Part shown: positions 24,801 through 32,467 of the stretch, one piece after another
Position numbering within the stretch: position 1 is the stretch's first letter
Layout: the number at the start of each line of letters is the position of its first letter
Origin: Microbacteriaceae bacterium
GTDB taxonomy: Bacteria; Actinomycetota; Actinomycetes; Actinomycetales; Microbacteriaceae
Direction of reading: 5' to 3'
Assembly (NCBI GenBank): GCA_014378715.1
Contig: JACMNE010000127.1
Location: 1 to 38,558, forward strand
DNA: 38,558 nucleotides
Program-made: the position numbers and the translations under genes
Notes under the pieces: model-generated
Told to the model about the DNA's origin: nothing
The model's database searches: none
What the model saw: only the letters and a program-made list of their open reading frames with translations

Positions 24801-24849
24801 CAAGAAATCTTGGGTAGGGCACTCGTCCTACGGTATTTGAAAGAGGAGA
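24801..24849 (+). promoter_or_regulatory. inverted repeat and ribosome site before rpmB
   Basis: CAAGAAATCTTG at 24801-24812 pairs CAAGA with TCTTG around two bases. AAAGAGGAGA at 24840-24849 is a strong ribosome site for the ATG at 24853. I looked for a Zur-type TGATAATGATTATCA site in the 171-base gap and found no convincing match. Confidence 0.4.
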
Positions 24850-24852
24850 CCC

Positions 24853-25089
24853 ATGGCTGCAACATGCCAGGTCACCGGAGCCATTCCCGGCTTCGGTCAC
24901 AACATTTCGCACTCGCACCGACGCACCAAGCGTCGTTTCGACCCGAACGTGCAGAAGAAGACGTACTACGTGCCGTCGCTTCGCCGCAAGGTCACCCTCA
25001 CCCTGAGCGCCAAGGGAATCAAGGTCATTGACGCCCGTGGCATCGAAACCGTGGTCAAGGACATCCTGGCCCGTGGGGAGAAAATCTAA
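24853..25089 (+). CDS. rpmB: 50S ribosomal protein L28, zinc-independent type
   Basis: A 78-residue large-subunit protein. [28 protein letters not shown] is diagnostic of L28, and [13 protein letters not shown] is its second conserved block. Zinc-binding L28 has paired CxxC motifs; this one has a single cysteine, so it is the zinc-free (C-) form. In several actinobacteria such forms sit in zinc-repressed operons, and the zinc-uptake cluster is 3.3 kb upstream here. The last base of its TAA is the first base of the rpmG ATG. Confidence 0.96.
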   Translation: MAATCQVTGAIPGFGHNISHSHRRTKRRFDPNVQKKTYYVPSLRRKVTLTLSAKGIKVIDARGIETVVKDILARGEKI

Positions 25090-25256
25090 TGGCTAAGCAC
25101 CAGGACGTACGCCCGATCATCAAGCTCCGCTCGACGGCCGGCACCGGATACACCTACGTGACGAAGAAGAACCGTCGTAACGACCCCGACCGTCTCGTGC
25201 TCAAGAAGTACGACCCCATTGTGCGCAAGCACGTCGAATTCCGCGAGGAGCGCTAA
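25089..25256 (+). CDS. rpmG: 50S ribosomal protein L33, zinc-independent type
   Basis: A 55-residue protein read from the ATG at 25089, overlapping the rpmB stop by one base, to the TAA at 25254-25256. It begins [16 protein letters not shown] and contains [22 protein letters not shown], the L33 core. It has no cysteine at all, whereas zinc-binding L33 has two CxxC pairs, so this is the C- form. Four bases... of the short gap before rpsN (25257-25259) indicate a tightly packed operon. Confidence 0.95.
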   Translation: MAKHQDVRPIIKLRSTAGTGYTYVTKKNRRNDPDRLVLKKYDPIVRKHVEFREER

Positions 25257-25259
25257 ACC

Positions 25260-25565
25260 ATGGCGAAGAAGAGCAAGATTGCCAAGAACGAGCAGCGCAA
25301 GGTCATCGTCGCCCGCTGGGCCACGAAGCGCCTCGAGCTGAAGAAGGCCCTCGTCGACCCGACGTCGACCGATGCAGAACGCGAAGCCGCTCGCCTCGGC
25401 CTGCAGAAGCTCCCGCGAGACGCTTCTCCGGTGCGCGTCCGCGGTCGCGACGCCATCGACGGACGCCCGCGAGGCTTCCTCACGCAGTTCGGTGTGTCGC
25501 GAGTTCGCTTCCGCGACATGGCGCACCGGGGCGAATTGCCCGGCATCACCAAGTCAAGCTGGTAA
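25260..25565 (+). CDS. rpsN: 30S ribosomal protein S14, long zinc-independent type
   Basis: A 101-residue small-subunit protein. The C-terminal block [49 protein letters not shown] is typical S14. The long form without CxxC motifs does not bind zinc, unlike the 61-residue zinc form. With L28 and L33 it makes a three-gene set of zinc-free ribosomal proteins. It starts three bases after rpmG. The 62-base gap to the HU gene could hold a separate promoter. Confidence 0.96.
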   Translation: MAKKSKIAKNEQRKVIVARWATKRLELKKALVDPTSTDAEREAARLGLQKLPRDASPVRVRGRDAIDGRPRGFLTQFGVSRVRFRDMAHRGELPGITKSSW

Positions 25566-25627
25566 ATTACAGTCGGTTCGTTGGGAAACACCTTCCCGAC
25601 GATTCTCAACGTCCGAGGAGGACACAC

Positions 25628-25915
25628 ATGGCTGACAAGTCACTGAACCGTACCGAGCTCGTCGCGGCAGTCGCCGCAGAGTCTGGCCAGAGCCAGGCCG
25701 CAGTGAACGGCGTCCTCGACGCTCTGTTCTCGACCCTCGCGACTTCGGTCGGCGAAGGCACCAAGGTCACGATCCCGGGATGGCTCGCCATCGAGCGCAC
25801 CCACCGTGCCGCTCGCGCCGGACGCAACCCGTCGACCGGAGAGGCGATCCAGATCGCTGCCGGTTACGGTGTCAAGGTCAGCGCCGGAAGCAAGCTCAAG
25901 GCCGCAGCCAAGTAA
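25628..25915 (+). CDS. hup: HU-family DNA-binding protein
   Basis: A 95-residue nucleoid protein of the HU/IHF family. The helical part MADKSLNRTELVAAVAAESGQSQAAVNGVLDAL is followed by the beta-arm region GWLAIERTHRAARAGRNPSTGEAIQIAA, with the conserved GRNPxTGE. It lacks the long lysine-rich tail of mycobacterial HupB, ending shortly after SAGSKLKAAAK. The ribosome site GAGGAG lies nine or so bases before the ATG. A long perfect hairpin (25936-25971) follows the gene. Confidence 0.95.
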   Translation: MADKSLNRTELVAAVAAESGQSQAAVNGVLDALFSTLATSVGEGTKVTIPGWLAIERTHRAARAGRNPSTGEAIQIAAGYGVKVSAGSKLKAAAK

Positions 25916-25935
25916 CTCACACCACCAGCAGGATA

Positions 25936-25971
25936 CGAAGGGGACGACACCATGTGGTGTCGTCCCCTTCG
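25936..25971 (+). terminator. strong hairpin terminator after hup
   Basis: A perfect 17-bp inverted repeat: CGAAGGGGACGACACCA at 25936-25952 and its reverse complement at 25955-25971, with TG between, so the real loop is probably CATG or larger. No T-run follows on the plus strand. It is the longest perfect hairpin I noticed in the window and lies 20 bases past the hup stop. Confidence 0.85.
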
Positions 25972-26120
25972 CGCTTCCTGCCGCCGTGGTTGTCGCTGGT
26001 GCCGCGCTCAGCCCGCCGGCACGGAGGTGAGGATCGCTTCGCTGCTGGCCGTGATGGTCGACGAGGTGAGCTCTAGCGCGTGCTGGGCCCGTCGAGCGAC
26101 AGGTCGTCGCCGGCGATGAT

Positions 26121-26184
26121 CTGGACAGGGGATCTTGTCTGGCCAGGGGATCTTGTCTGGACAGGGGATCTTGTCTGGACAGGG
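26121..26184 (+). repeat. 18-bp tandem repeat, about 3.6 copies
   Basis: The unit CTGGACAGGGGATCTTGT starts at 26121, 26139 and 26157, and a partial fourth copy (CTGGACAGGG) runs from 26175 to 26184. Copies 1 and 3 are identical; copy 2 differs by one base (CTGGCC). Such near-perfect short repeats can vary in copy number between strains. It lies 57 bases upstream of the leaderless promoter of the next gene, so it could affect its expression. Confidence 0.9.
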
Positions 26185-26241
26185 TGGAGTCTCCCGACTC
26201 TAGCCCGGGGCATGGCGGGACGGGGGCACAGCTTGCTCGCC

Positions 26242-26254
26242 TAGGCTGTAAGGC
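26242..26254 (+). promoter_or_regulatory. leaderless promoter of the CopD-CtaG gene
   Basis: TAGGCT at 26242-26247 fits TANNNT and stands seven bases before the GTG start at 26255. No ribosome site is visible in front of the gene. Confidence 0.6.
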
Positions 26255-28243
26255 GTGTCTCGCTTGGTTCGCATCGCAGGACCGGCCCTCCTGCTGGTCG
26301 TCTCCCTTCTCTGTCTGCTCGCCGCCCTGCAGTTCGGGGGTGGGTCGGCCGCGCCCCTCATCGCCGATCCCGGCGCCGTCGTGCGCTACGGGCTCCCGAT
26401 CTCCAAGCTCCTGGTCAACTTGGGCGCCGCGGCGACCATCGGCCCGCTGGTTCTGGTCTGCTTCGCCCTCAGCCGCGACCGCCCGGAGTACGACCGTGCC
26501 CTCGACTTCGCCGCGGGTGCCGCCGCGTTCTGGGCCGTCGCGTCCGCCGCGACCGGGTTCTTCACCTTCCTCAACGTCTACCTGCAGCCGTTCTCGCTCG
26601 ACGCGCAGTTCGGGGAACTGCTCGGCTCATTCTTCACCGAGGTAGAGTTCGGGCAGGCTTGGCTCGCCACCACTCTCGTCGCCGCCGCGACCACCGTGCT
26701 CTGCTTCGCGGTGCGCAACCAGACGCTTCTGGTCTTTGTGACGCTCTTCTCGATCGTCGCCCTTGTGCCCATGGCCCAGCAGGGCCACGCGGCCGGCGCA
26801 TCCGGCCACGACGCGGCGATCTCCTCGCTCGGCCTGCACCTGGTCTTCGCGGCCGTCTGGCTCGGCGGCCTGCTCACCATCGTCGCGATCCGCTCCACCC
26901 TCGATCCCGCTCGCCTCGGCATCATCATCGGCCGTTACTCGACCTTCGCCCTGGTGAGTTTCGTGGTCGTCGCCATCTCCGGCTACGTCAACGCCTCGCT
27001 GCGCGTTGGCACCCTCGACGGCCTCATGAAGCCCTACGGCATTCTCGTGCTCATCAAGGTGGGCGCCCTCCTCGCCCTGGGTGTCTTCGGTGCCGTGCAG
27101 AGACGCTTCCTCATCAAGCGGATGGTGCGCGCCGTCGGCAGAGGCACGGTGGTCGTCACGGAGACCGCCCACAGCCGCTACTTCTGGTGGCTCATCGCCG
27201 CGGAGCTCGGTTTCATGGGCATCGCCTCCGGGGTCGCCGCCGCGCTCGCACGCACGGATCCGCTGGTACCGCAGGTCGTCATCACCACCACACCCGCCTA
27301 CATCCTCACGGGGGAGGCGCTGCCGCCGGAGCTCACCATCGCCCGCTACTTCACCGAGTGGAAGTTCGACGTGATCTGGGTGCTTGTCGTCGCCTTCCTG
27401 GCGTTCTTCTACCTGGCCGGCGTGTGGCGGCTGCACCGCCGAGGCGACAAGTGGCCGATCCACCGCACGGTGCTGTGGCTCGCCGGGCTCGCCCTGCTGT
27501 TCTCCGTGACCAACGGCGGACTCAACGTCTACGAGAAGTACCTGTTCAGCGTGCACATGCTTGCCCACATGCTCCTCGGCATGATGATCCCGGTGCTGCT
27601 CGTGCCCGGGGCGCCCGTGACCCTCGCGCTGCGCACGATCGCCAAGCGGCTCGACGGCAGCCGCGGCTCGCGCGAGTGGATCATGGCCTTCGTGCACTCG
27701 AAGTTCGCCGGGGTGCTCGCCAACCCGATCGTCTCCGCCGTGGTGTTCGCCGCATCGCTCTGGGCGTTCTACTACACCCCCCTGTTCAGCTGGGCGACGA
27801 CCGACCACATCGGGCACCAGTGGATGATCGCGCACTTCCTCGCGACCGGCTACCTGTTCGTTCAGTCGTTGATCGGGGTCGACCCGGTGCCGTACCGGGC
27901 GCCCTACCCGCTGCGGCTGCTCCTGCTGCTCGGCACGATGGCCTTCCACGCTTTCTTCGGGCTCGCGCTGATGACCGGCACCGGCCTCCTGCTCGCCGAC
28001 TGGTACGGCGCGATGGGCCGCGACTGGGGGCCCTCCGCGATCATCGACCAGCAGACCGGCGGTGGGATCGCGTGGAGCGTCGGCGAGATCCCCACGATCA
28101 CCCTTGCGATCATCGTGGCGTTCATGTGGGCGAAGAGTGACACCAAGGACGCCAAGCGGCTCGACCGCAAGGCTGACCGCGACGGCGACGCCGACCTGGG
28201 CGATTACAACAAGATGCTCGCCGGCCTGGAGCGCCGGCGCTGA
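26255..28243 (+). CDS. CopD-CtaG fusion, copper handling and cytochrome c oxidase assembly
   Basis: A 662-residue membrane protein with about 14-15 helices. The N-terminal half (to about residue 340) is CopD-like, a copper-import family, with GQAWLATTL and LHLVFAAVWLGGLLTI. The C-terminal half (from about 375) is a caa3-type CtaG domain, with HMLAHMLLGMMIPVLLVPGAPVTL, GHQWMIAHFLATGYLF and FHAFFGLALMTG, whose histidines are probably copper ligands for oxidase CuB assembly. Actinobacteria often carry this fusion. The leaderless GTG at 26255 is used. The C-terminal 35 residues are charged and cytoplasmic. It converges on the next gene with a 9-base gap. Confidence 0.88.
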   Translation: MSRLVRIAGPALLLVVSLLCLLAALQFGGGSAAPLIADPGAVVRYGLPISKLLVNLGAAATIGPLVLVCFALSRDRPEYDRALDFAAGAAAFWAVASAATGFFTFLNVYLQPFSLDAQFGELLGSFFTEVEFGQAWLATTLVAAATTVLCFAVRNQTLLVFVTLFSIVALVPMAQQGHAAGASGHDAAISSLGLHLVFAAVWLGGLLTIVAIRSTLDPARLGIIIGRYSTFALVSFVVVAISGYVNASLRVGTLDGLMKPYGILVLIKVGALLALGVFGAVQRRFLIKRMVRAVGRGTVVVTETAHSRYFWWLIAAELGFMGIASGVAAALARTDPLVPQVVITTTPAYILTGEALPPELTIARYFTEWKFDVIWVLVVAFLAFFYLAGVWRLHRRGDKWPIHRTVLWLAGLALLFSVTNGGLNVYEKYLFSVHMLAHMLLGMMIPVLLVPGAPVTLALRTIAKRLDGSRGSREWIMAFVHSKFAGVLANPIVSAVVFAASLWAFYYTPLFSWATTDHIGHQWMIAHFLATGYLFVQSLIGVDPVPYRAPYPLRLLLLLGTMAFHAFFGLALMTGTGLLLADWYGAMGRDWGPSAIIDQQTGGGIAWSVGEIPTITLAIIVAFMWAKSDTKDAKRLDRKADRDGDADLGDYNKMLAGLERRR

Positions 28244-28252
28244 GCTGGCCGG

Positions 28253-29281
28253 TCACTGCGCCGTGATGGTCACACTGCCGTCGCCGGAGAAGGTGAGCAG
28301 GTAGCTCACCGTGAACGGCACGTCCTCGTCGAACACCGAGCGGGTGCCGTCGAACAGTGACTGCACCCCGACCACCAGGTGGGCGGCTCCGGCCGTCTCC
28401 GGCACCTGCCAGGTGCCGGGCGTTTCGCCCGGCACGATCATGACCTGCGGGTAGTCCACCATCGACCACACCGGCACGTCGTCGATGCGGTTGCGGATCG
28501 CCTCGCCGAACGGGCACCCCGTCGGCTGCAGCACCGTCTGGGTGGTGCAGTCGTCCAGCAGGCCGGTGAGCTGCTTCTGGACGAGGTCGACGAACGCCGG
28601 ATTCGCGGCGATCGGCAGCTCGGCGGAGGCTTGGGCACCCGGGTCGGCCACCAGCGAGGTGCGGGGCGTGGCGAGGAGATAGGCGGAGTCGTGTGCGAGC
28701 CCCACGGCGGCCGGGGCGAGCACCGCGAGGGCCACCGGCTCGCTCGGCCCCAGCGCGGTCACGGCGACCCCGTTCGCGGTGAACCCGGCGTCGCCCAGCG
28801 GGGTGACAGTCAGGGTCGCCGTTGGGCTGGCCGCGAACGACCAGGTGGAGAAGATCCCGAGCAGGGGGCGCTGCGCCTCCACGCTGAAGGTCGAGGTCGC
28901 CGGCTTACCGTCGAGGGTGAAGCCGTACTCCACGGTGACGGTGCCGTCCGCATCATCCGCTGTCGACGTCGAAGTTGTGGACAGAGAGCGGATGTCGCCC
29001 AACTCGCCCAACCCGTCGGCCGTGAGCACACGGCGGTCGGCGCCGTCGGGAACGGTGACCCCGGGGGGCGCCAGCGCGCCGGCGATGTCGTGGCGGGCGA
29101 GCGCGGACAGGTAGCCGCCGACGAACCCCTGGGCGCTGTAGAGGGTGAGGTTGAGGGTGATCACGGTGCCGAGGAAGGCCAGGAGCAGTGCCGCGAAGAG
29201 GAGTCCCCAGCGCCGGGCGAAGCGGCGCCCGGCGCGGCCCGATAGCGCCGCCGATTGCGCCTCCCCGGCCGTCTCACCCAT
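28253..29281 (-). CDS. membrane-anchored extracellular protein of unknown function
   Basis: A 342-residue protein. A cytoplasmic N-terminus rich in Arg and Ala (1-24) leads to one membrane helix (about 25-46, WGLLFAALLLAFLGTVITLNL). The remaining 295 residues are extracellular and beta-rich, with repeated short strands and two cysteines close together (DDCTTQ and TGCPFG) that may form a disulfide. I do not recognise the family; the topology suggests a cell-surface or envelope role. It has a leaderless promoter facing that of the PIF1-like helicase gene, 50 bases away. Confidence 0.75.
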   Translation of the reverse strand: MGETAGEAQSAALSGRAGRRFARRWGLLFAALLLAFLGTVITLNLTLYSAQGFVGGYLSALARHDIAGALAPPGVTVPDGADRRVLTADGLGELGDIRSLSTTSTSTADDADGTVTVEYGFTLDGKPATSTFSVEAQRPLLGIFSTWSFAASPTATLTVTPLGDAGFTANGVAVTALGPSEPVALAVLAPAAVGLAHDSAYLLATPRTSLVADPGAQASAELPIAANPAFVDLVQKQLTGLLDDCTTQTVLQPTGCPFGEAIRNRIDDVPVWSMVDYPQVMIVPGETPGTWQVPETAGAAHLVVGVQSLFDGTRSVFDEDVPFTVSYLLTFSGDGSVTITAQ

Positions 29282-29287
29282 GGGGCC

Positions 29288-29354
29288 ATCCTAAACGCCG
29301 CCGCGCAGCGCCGAAGCTGCCGCGGCGCACGCGGGGACCGGTAGATTGGATCGA
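29288..29354. promoter_or_regulatory. divergent pair of leaderless promoters
   Basis: On the minus strand TAGGAT (29293-29288) is followed by six bases and the ATG at 29281. On the plus strand TAGATT (29342-29347) is followed by seven bases and the ATG at 29355. The two start codons are only 73 bases apart, neither has a ribosome site, and the two -10 elements are 48 bases apart. Confidence 0.65.
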
Positions 29355-30650
29355 ATGGCCGGTTCGTTCTCCCTCACCCTCTCGGCGGAGCAGCAGGCGC
29401 TGTTCGACGCCATCGAGACGACGCAGGAGAACATCTTCGTCACCGGGAGGGCGGGGACGGGCAAGTCGACGCTGCTGAACTATCTCGCCGACAACAGCTC
29501 GAAGCAGCTCGTCGTTTGCGCCCCGACCGGTGTGGCCGCGCTCAACGTGGGCGGCCAGACCATCCACTCGCTGTTCCGACTCGGTATCGGGGTCATCGCC
29601 GACCGGCCGATCCCGCAGAACGCCGAGACCCGCACCCTGCTCGCGACGATCGAGACCCTGGTCATCGACGAGGTTTCGATGGTCAACGCCGACCTCATCG
29701 ACGCCGTCGACCGGTCGCTCCGCCAGGCCCGCAAGAAGCCGCATCAGCCATTCGGGGGAGTGCAGATCGTGCTGTTCGGCGACCCGTACCAGCTAGCACC
29801 CGTGCCGGGCGACGCCGACGAGCGGGCCTACTTCGCCGACCACTACCGGTCGATGTGGTTCTTCGACGCGAAGGTGTGGGAGGCCGCCGACCTGCGCATC
29901 TACGAGCTGAGCGTGATCCACCGCCAGCACGAGGAGGAGTTCAAGACCATGCTCACGGCCGTGCGGCACGGGGTGGTCACCGCCGAGATCGCGAAGGTGC
30001 TCAACGACACCGGGGCGCGGCCGGCTCCCGACGACGGCGCGATCACGCTGGCGACCCGCAACGATGCCGTCAGCACGATCAACTCGCGGGCGCTCGCGAA
30101 GCTGCCAGGGAAGCTGCGCACGGCCCAGGCCGATGTGACCGGCGAGTTCGGCGGCCGGGCCTTCCCCGCCGACGAGGCGCTGCAGCTCAAGGTCGGCGCC
30201 CGGGTGATGTTCCTGCGCAACGATTCCGACCAGCGCTGGGTGAACGGGTCGGTCGGTACCGTCACCAGTATCTCGAGTACCGTTTTCGTCGAGATCGACG
30301 GCGAGGAGCACGAGGTGCAGCCGGCCACCTGGGAGAAGTTCAAGTACTCCTACTCGCCCACGACGAAGGAGCTCAAGCGCGACATCGTCGCCGAGTTCCA
30401 ACAGTTCCCGCTACGCCTGGCCTGGGCCGTGACGATCCACAAGTCGCAGGGCAAGACCTACGACCGGGCGGTCGTCGACCTCGGGCAGCGGTCGTTCGCC
30501 CCCGGCCAGACCTACGTGGCCCTGAGCCGCATCAGCGCCCTCAACGGGCTGTACCTCACCCGGCCGCTGCGGCCGTCCGACATCATCGTGGACGCCGACG
30601 TGCGCCGGTTCATGGAGAAGGCCCAGGCGATCCCCGCCATCCGCGCCTGA
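29355..30650 (+). CDS. PIF1-like DNA helicase
   Basis: A 431-residue SF1B helicase related to PIF1 and RecD2, expected to unwind DNA 5' to 3' in repair or recombination. Visible motifs: Walker A TGRAGTGKST, motif Ia APTGVAALNVGGQTIHSLF, Walker B TLVIDEVSMV, motif III LFGDPYQLAPV, and near the end the RecD/PIF1 motifs AWAVTIHKSQGKTYDRAVVDLG and QTYVALSRI. About 60 residues between 270 and 330 form an SH3-like insertion (RVMFLRNDSDQRWVNGSVGTVTSI). I choose the ATG at 29355, seven bases after the -10, over an in-frame TTG at 29346. PIF1 relatives can resolve G-quadruplexes. Confidence 0.9.
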   Translation: MAGSFSLTLSAEQQALFDAIETTQENIFVTGRAGTGKSTLLNYLADNSSKQLVVCAPTGVAALNVGGQTIHSLFRLGIGVIADRPIPQNAETRTLLATIETLVIDEVSMVNADLIDAVDRSLRQARKKPHQPFGGVQIVLFGDPYQLAPVPGDADERAYFADHYRSMWFFDAKVWEAADLRIYELSVIHRQHEEEFKTMLTAVRHGVVTAEIAKVLNDTGARPAPDDGAITLATRNDAVSTINSRALAKLPGKLRTAQADVTGEFGGRAFPADEALQLKVGARVMFLRNDSDQRWVNGSVGTVTSISSTVFVEIDGEEHEVQPATWEKFKYSYSPTTKELKRDIVAEFQQFPLRLAWAVTIHKSQGKTYDRAVVDLGQRSFAPGQTYVALSRISALNGLYLTRPLRPSDIIVDADVRRFMEKAQAIPAIRA

Positions 30651-30684
30651 ACGCGATCGGAGCGTGTCGGCCGCTGACGGCGGC

Positions 30685-31221
30685 TCAGTGGCCCGGGTGC
30701 ACGGAGCTGGCCGGCGCGAAGGTGGCGTCGTGACTGCCGTGCGGCTGGGCGTGGCGTCCTGACTCAGTGCCGGCGAGAGCAGGCGCGGTCATCAGGCCGA
30801 CGACGACGGCGCCGCCCATCAGTGCCGCTAGGTACCGGGCGGAGCCCGGGGCCGGCCGGACCACACCGGGCGACCGGCGCAAGTGCACACTGATGGCCGC
30901 GGCGGCGAAGAGCTCGAACAGACCGGCGACCGCCATCGGCATCAGCGGCAGCGACGTGACCAGCCAGGGGGTGTGAAAGACCCCGGCCGCGACGGCGAGC
31001 AGGCTCCAGGCGAGAAGTGGCACGATCGCCACCACCCGCACGAGCCGCGGGGCGGGCAGGTTGGCGCGGGCGAAGGTCAGCACACCCCAGCCGAACTCGG
31101 CGATGCCCAGCCCAACCAGCACAACGGCGAACGGCGCGGGGGAGCTGATGACCAGGGCGAGATGCACCAGCCCAGCACCGATCGCGGCGAAGGCCAGCCA
31201 GGTGCGGGTGATCGGTGACAT
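30685..31221 (-). CDS. small membrane protein with histidine-rich tail
   Basis: A 178-residue protein with five hydrophobic helices (about residues 8-25, 29-48, 60-83, 90-112 and 131-152). The C-terminal 25 residues are polar and hold five histidines (RHAQPHGSHD and later VHPGH), suggesting metal binding outside the membrane. I do not recognise a named family. The ATG at 31221 has GAAGGGAG six bases upstream. It follows the DUF4383 gene on the same strand with an 80-base gap that contains a short tandem repeat. Confidence 0.65.
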   Translation of the reverse strand: MSPITRTWLAFAAIGAGLVHLALVISSPAPFAVVLVGLGIAEFGWGVLTFARANLPAPRLVRVVAIVPLLAWSLLAVAAGVFHTPWLVTSLPLMPMAVAGLFELFAAAAISVHLRRSPGVVRPAPGSARYLAALMGGAVVVGLMTAPALAGTESGRHAQPHGSHDATFAPASSVHPGH

Positions 31222-31245
31222 GTGGCTCCCTTCGGCGCTCGGGGT

Positions 31246-31285
31246 GGGTGCTCCGTGTGCTGGGTGCTCAGCGTGCTGGGTGCTC
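31246..31285. repeat. 16-bp-period repeat
   Basis: GGGTGCTC recurs at 31246, 31262 and 31278, exactly 16 bases apart. The first two full units differ at three or so positions, and the third breaks down after eight bases. A 13-bp exact repeat, GTGCTGGGTGCTC, is found at 31257-31269 and 31273-31285. It lies between the DUF4383 gene and the His-tailed membrane gene. Confidence 0.65.
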
Positions 31286-31301
31286 GGGTGGTGGGCGCAA
31301 C

Positions 31302-31718
31302 TCAGTGGTTGGCGGCTGTGGGGCGCTTGACGACCTTGTCGGCGCCGATGCCGACGGCGAGGAGCACGACGGCGCTGGCGAAGTGCAGCACGTTGTCGGC
31401 CGAGTTGATGGCGAGGATGTTGAACTCGCTGCCCACGAGGAAGAGGCCGGCGATGCCGAGCAGCAGGTAGGCGGCGCCGATCGTGGCGTTCATGATCCGC
31501 GAGGCGAGGATGTTGGAGACGCCGGCGATGAGCAGGGCGGCTCCGATCAGCAGGTGGGCGACGTTGTGGAAGACGTTGACCTCGAACAGGCCCAGGAGCC
31601 GCCCACCGCTTGTCGCGAAGAAGCTCACACCGCTCGTGACCGTGAACCCGAGGAGGCCGACAAGGAGGTAACCGGCGCCGAAGATGACGGCGAGCATGCG
31701 GTTGGGTGACTTGGACAT
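31302..31718 (-). CDS. DUF4383 family membrane protein
   Basis: A 138-residue protein with four hydrophobic helices. The sequence SPNRMLAVIFGAGYLLVGLLGF, then FEVNVFHNVAHLLIGAALL and later FNILAINSADNVLHFASAVVLL, with its paired histidines, is the pattern of DUF4383 proteins common in actinobacteria; their role is unknown. The ATG at 31718 has AAGGAA upstream on this strand. It belongs to the minus-strand run of genes after the rhodopsin, but an 80-base gap with a hairpin separates it from the hydrolase gene. Confidence 0.8.
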   Translation of the reverse strand: MSKSPNRMLAVIFGAGYLLVGLLGFTVTSGVSFFATSGGRLLGLFEVNVFHNVAHLLIGAALLIAGVSNILASRIMNATIGAAYLLLGIAGLFLVGSEFNILAINSADNVLHFASAVVLLAVGIGADKVVKRPTAANH

Positions 31719-31773
31719 GAGGGTTCCTTCTGGGATGTGGCCCGGCGGGTGCCGGATCTGATTTTTCTTCGTT

Positions 31774-31790
31774 GCCGTCGGGACGACGGC
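31774..31790 (-). terminator. hairpin after the hydrolase gene
   Basis: GCCGTC at 31774-31779 and GACGGC at 31785-31790 form a perfect 6-bp stem with a five-base loop, eight bases past the hydrolase stop on the minus strand. An A-rich, not T-rich, stretch follows in the transcript, so it is a weak terminator candidate at best. Confidence 0.35.
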
Positions 31791-31798
31791 TTGGTCGG

Positions 31799-32446
31799 CT
31801 AGTCGAGCAGGTGGAACTCGAGGAATTTGGCGGTTCGGGCGTAGGCAAGGGCGGAGGCCTGCTCGTCGACATTGGCATGGATCGTGCCGTTTGCGAAACC
31901 GTGCCGGGTCCCGGCATAGGTGAAGATCGAGACCGGGGTGCCGTGGTCCTCGAGACGTTCGACGAAGCGGTCGGGTTCGGCCTCCCGCTCCCAGGTGTCG
32001 ACCTCCGCGAGATGCAGCTGTACCGAGCAGGGGATCACGCCGTGATCGGAGTGGTCGAGGCTGGCGCAGTACGCCGTCACGGCGTCGACCGCCCCACCCT
32101 GGGCGTGGAGGAGGGCGAGCCATCCGCCCATCGAGAAGCCGATGAGACCGACCCGGGGCGAGCCGTTCTCCCGGCCGGTGCGCACCAGGTCGTCGATGAC
32201 CTCGAGCGTCATGCCGATGTCGAGCTGGTCGAGGAGGCGCTGGGCGGCGCTCTCGTCGGTCGTGGCGACCCCGCCGTAGAGGTCGGGCACCACCACGTGG
32301 AACCCACGGCCCACGAGGGCGGTGGCGTAGGCCTGCAGGCTGGGCAGCCGGCCGAACCAGTCGTGCAGCATCACAACGAGCGGGCGTCCGCGCACTCCAT
32401 ACTCGAGCGCGATGCCGGGCGACGGGATCGGGACGAGCATGGACAT
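31799..32446 (-). CDS. dienelactone hydrolase family protein
   Basis: A 215-residue alpha/beta hydrolase. The nucleophile elbow is GFSMGG, with serine where dienelactone hydrolases proper have cysteine. The acid is likely in LAEVDTWE and the histidine in TRHGFAN, the family's C-terminal signature. The strand-turn VVVPDLYGG is also typical. The natural substrate is unknown; a true role in chlorocatechol breakdown is not implied. It starts 21 bases after the rhodopsin stop and also has its own leaderless promoter (TAGGGT, six bases before the ATG at 32446). Confidence 0.85.
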   Translation of the reverse strand: MSMLVPIPSPGIALEYGVRGRPLVVMLHDWFGRLPSLQAYATALVGRGFHVVVPDLYGGVATTDESAAQRLLDQLDIGMTLEVIDDLVRTGRENGSPRVGLIGFSMGGWLALLHAQGGAVDAVTAYCASLDHSDHGVIPCSVQLHLAEVDTWEREAEPDRFVERLEDHGTPVSIFTYAGTRHGFANGTIHANVDEQASALAYARTAKFLEFHLLD

Positions 32447-32458
32447 GGAATCACCCTA
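32447..32458 (-). promoter_or_regulatory. leaderless promoter of the hydrolase gene
   Basis: On the minus strand TAGGGT (32458-32453) is followed by GATTCC and the ATG at 32446. This fits TANNNT-6nt-ATG and suggests the hydrolase can be transcribed independently of the rhodopsin. Confidence 0.5.
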
Positions 32459-32467
32459 CTGGGGTGG

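Larger units (their letters stand above)
25972..26254. other. intergenic region between hup and the CopD-CtaG gene
   Basis: With the hairpin, this makes a 339-base gap with no convincing gene. Readings through it are out of frame with GC-rich codon use. It contains an 18-bp tandem repeat (26121-26184) and ends in a leaderless promoter (26242-26247). The part from 25972 to 26120 shows nothing I can name. Confidence 0.7.

Noticed and set aside
24682-24852. Zur operator before the ribosomal protein genes
   Set aside because: No segment matches TGATAATGATTATCA well on either strand; only an unrelated short inverted repeat is present.
26121-26184. CRISPR array
   Set aside because: The repeats are directly adjacent with no spacers, and no cas genes are present.
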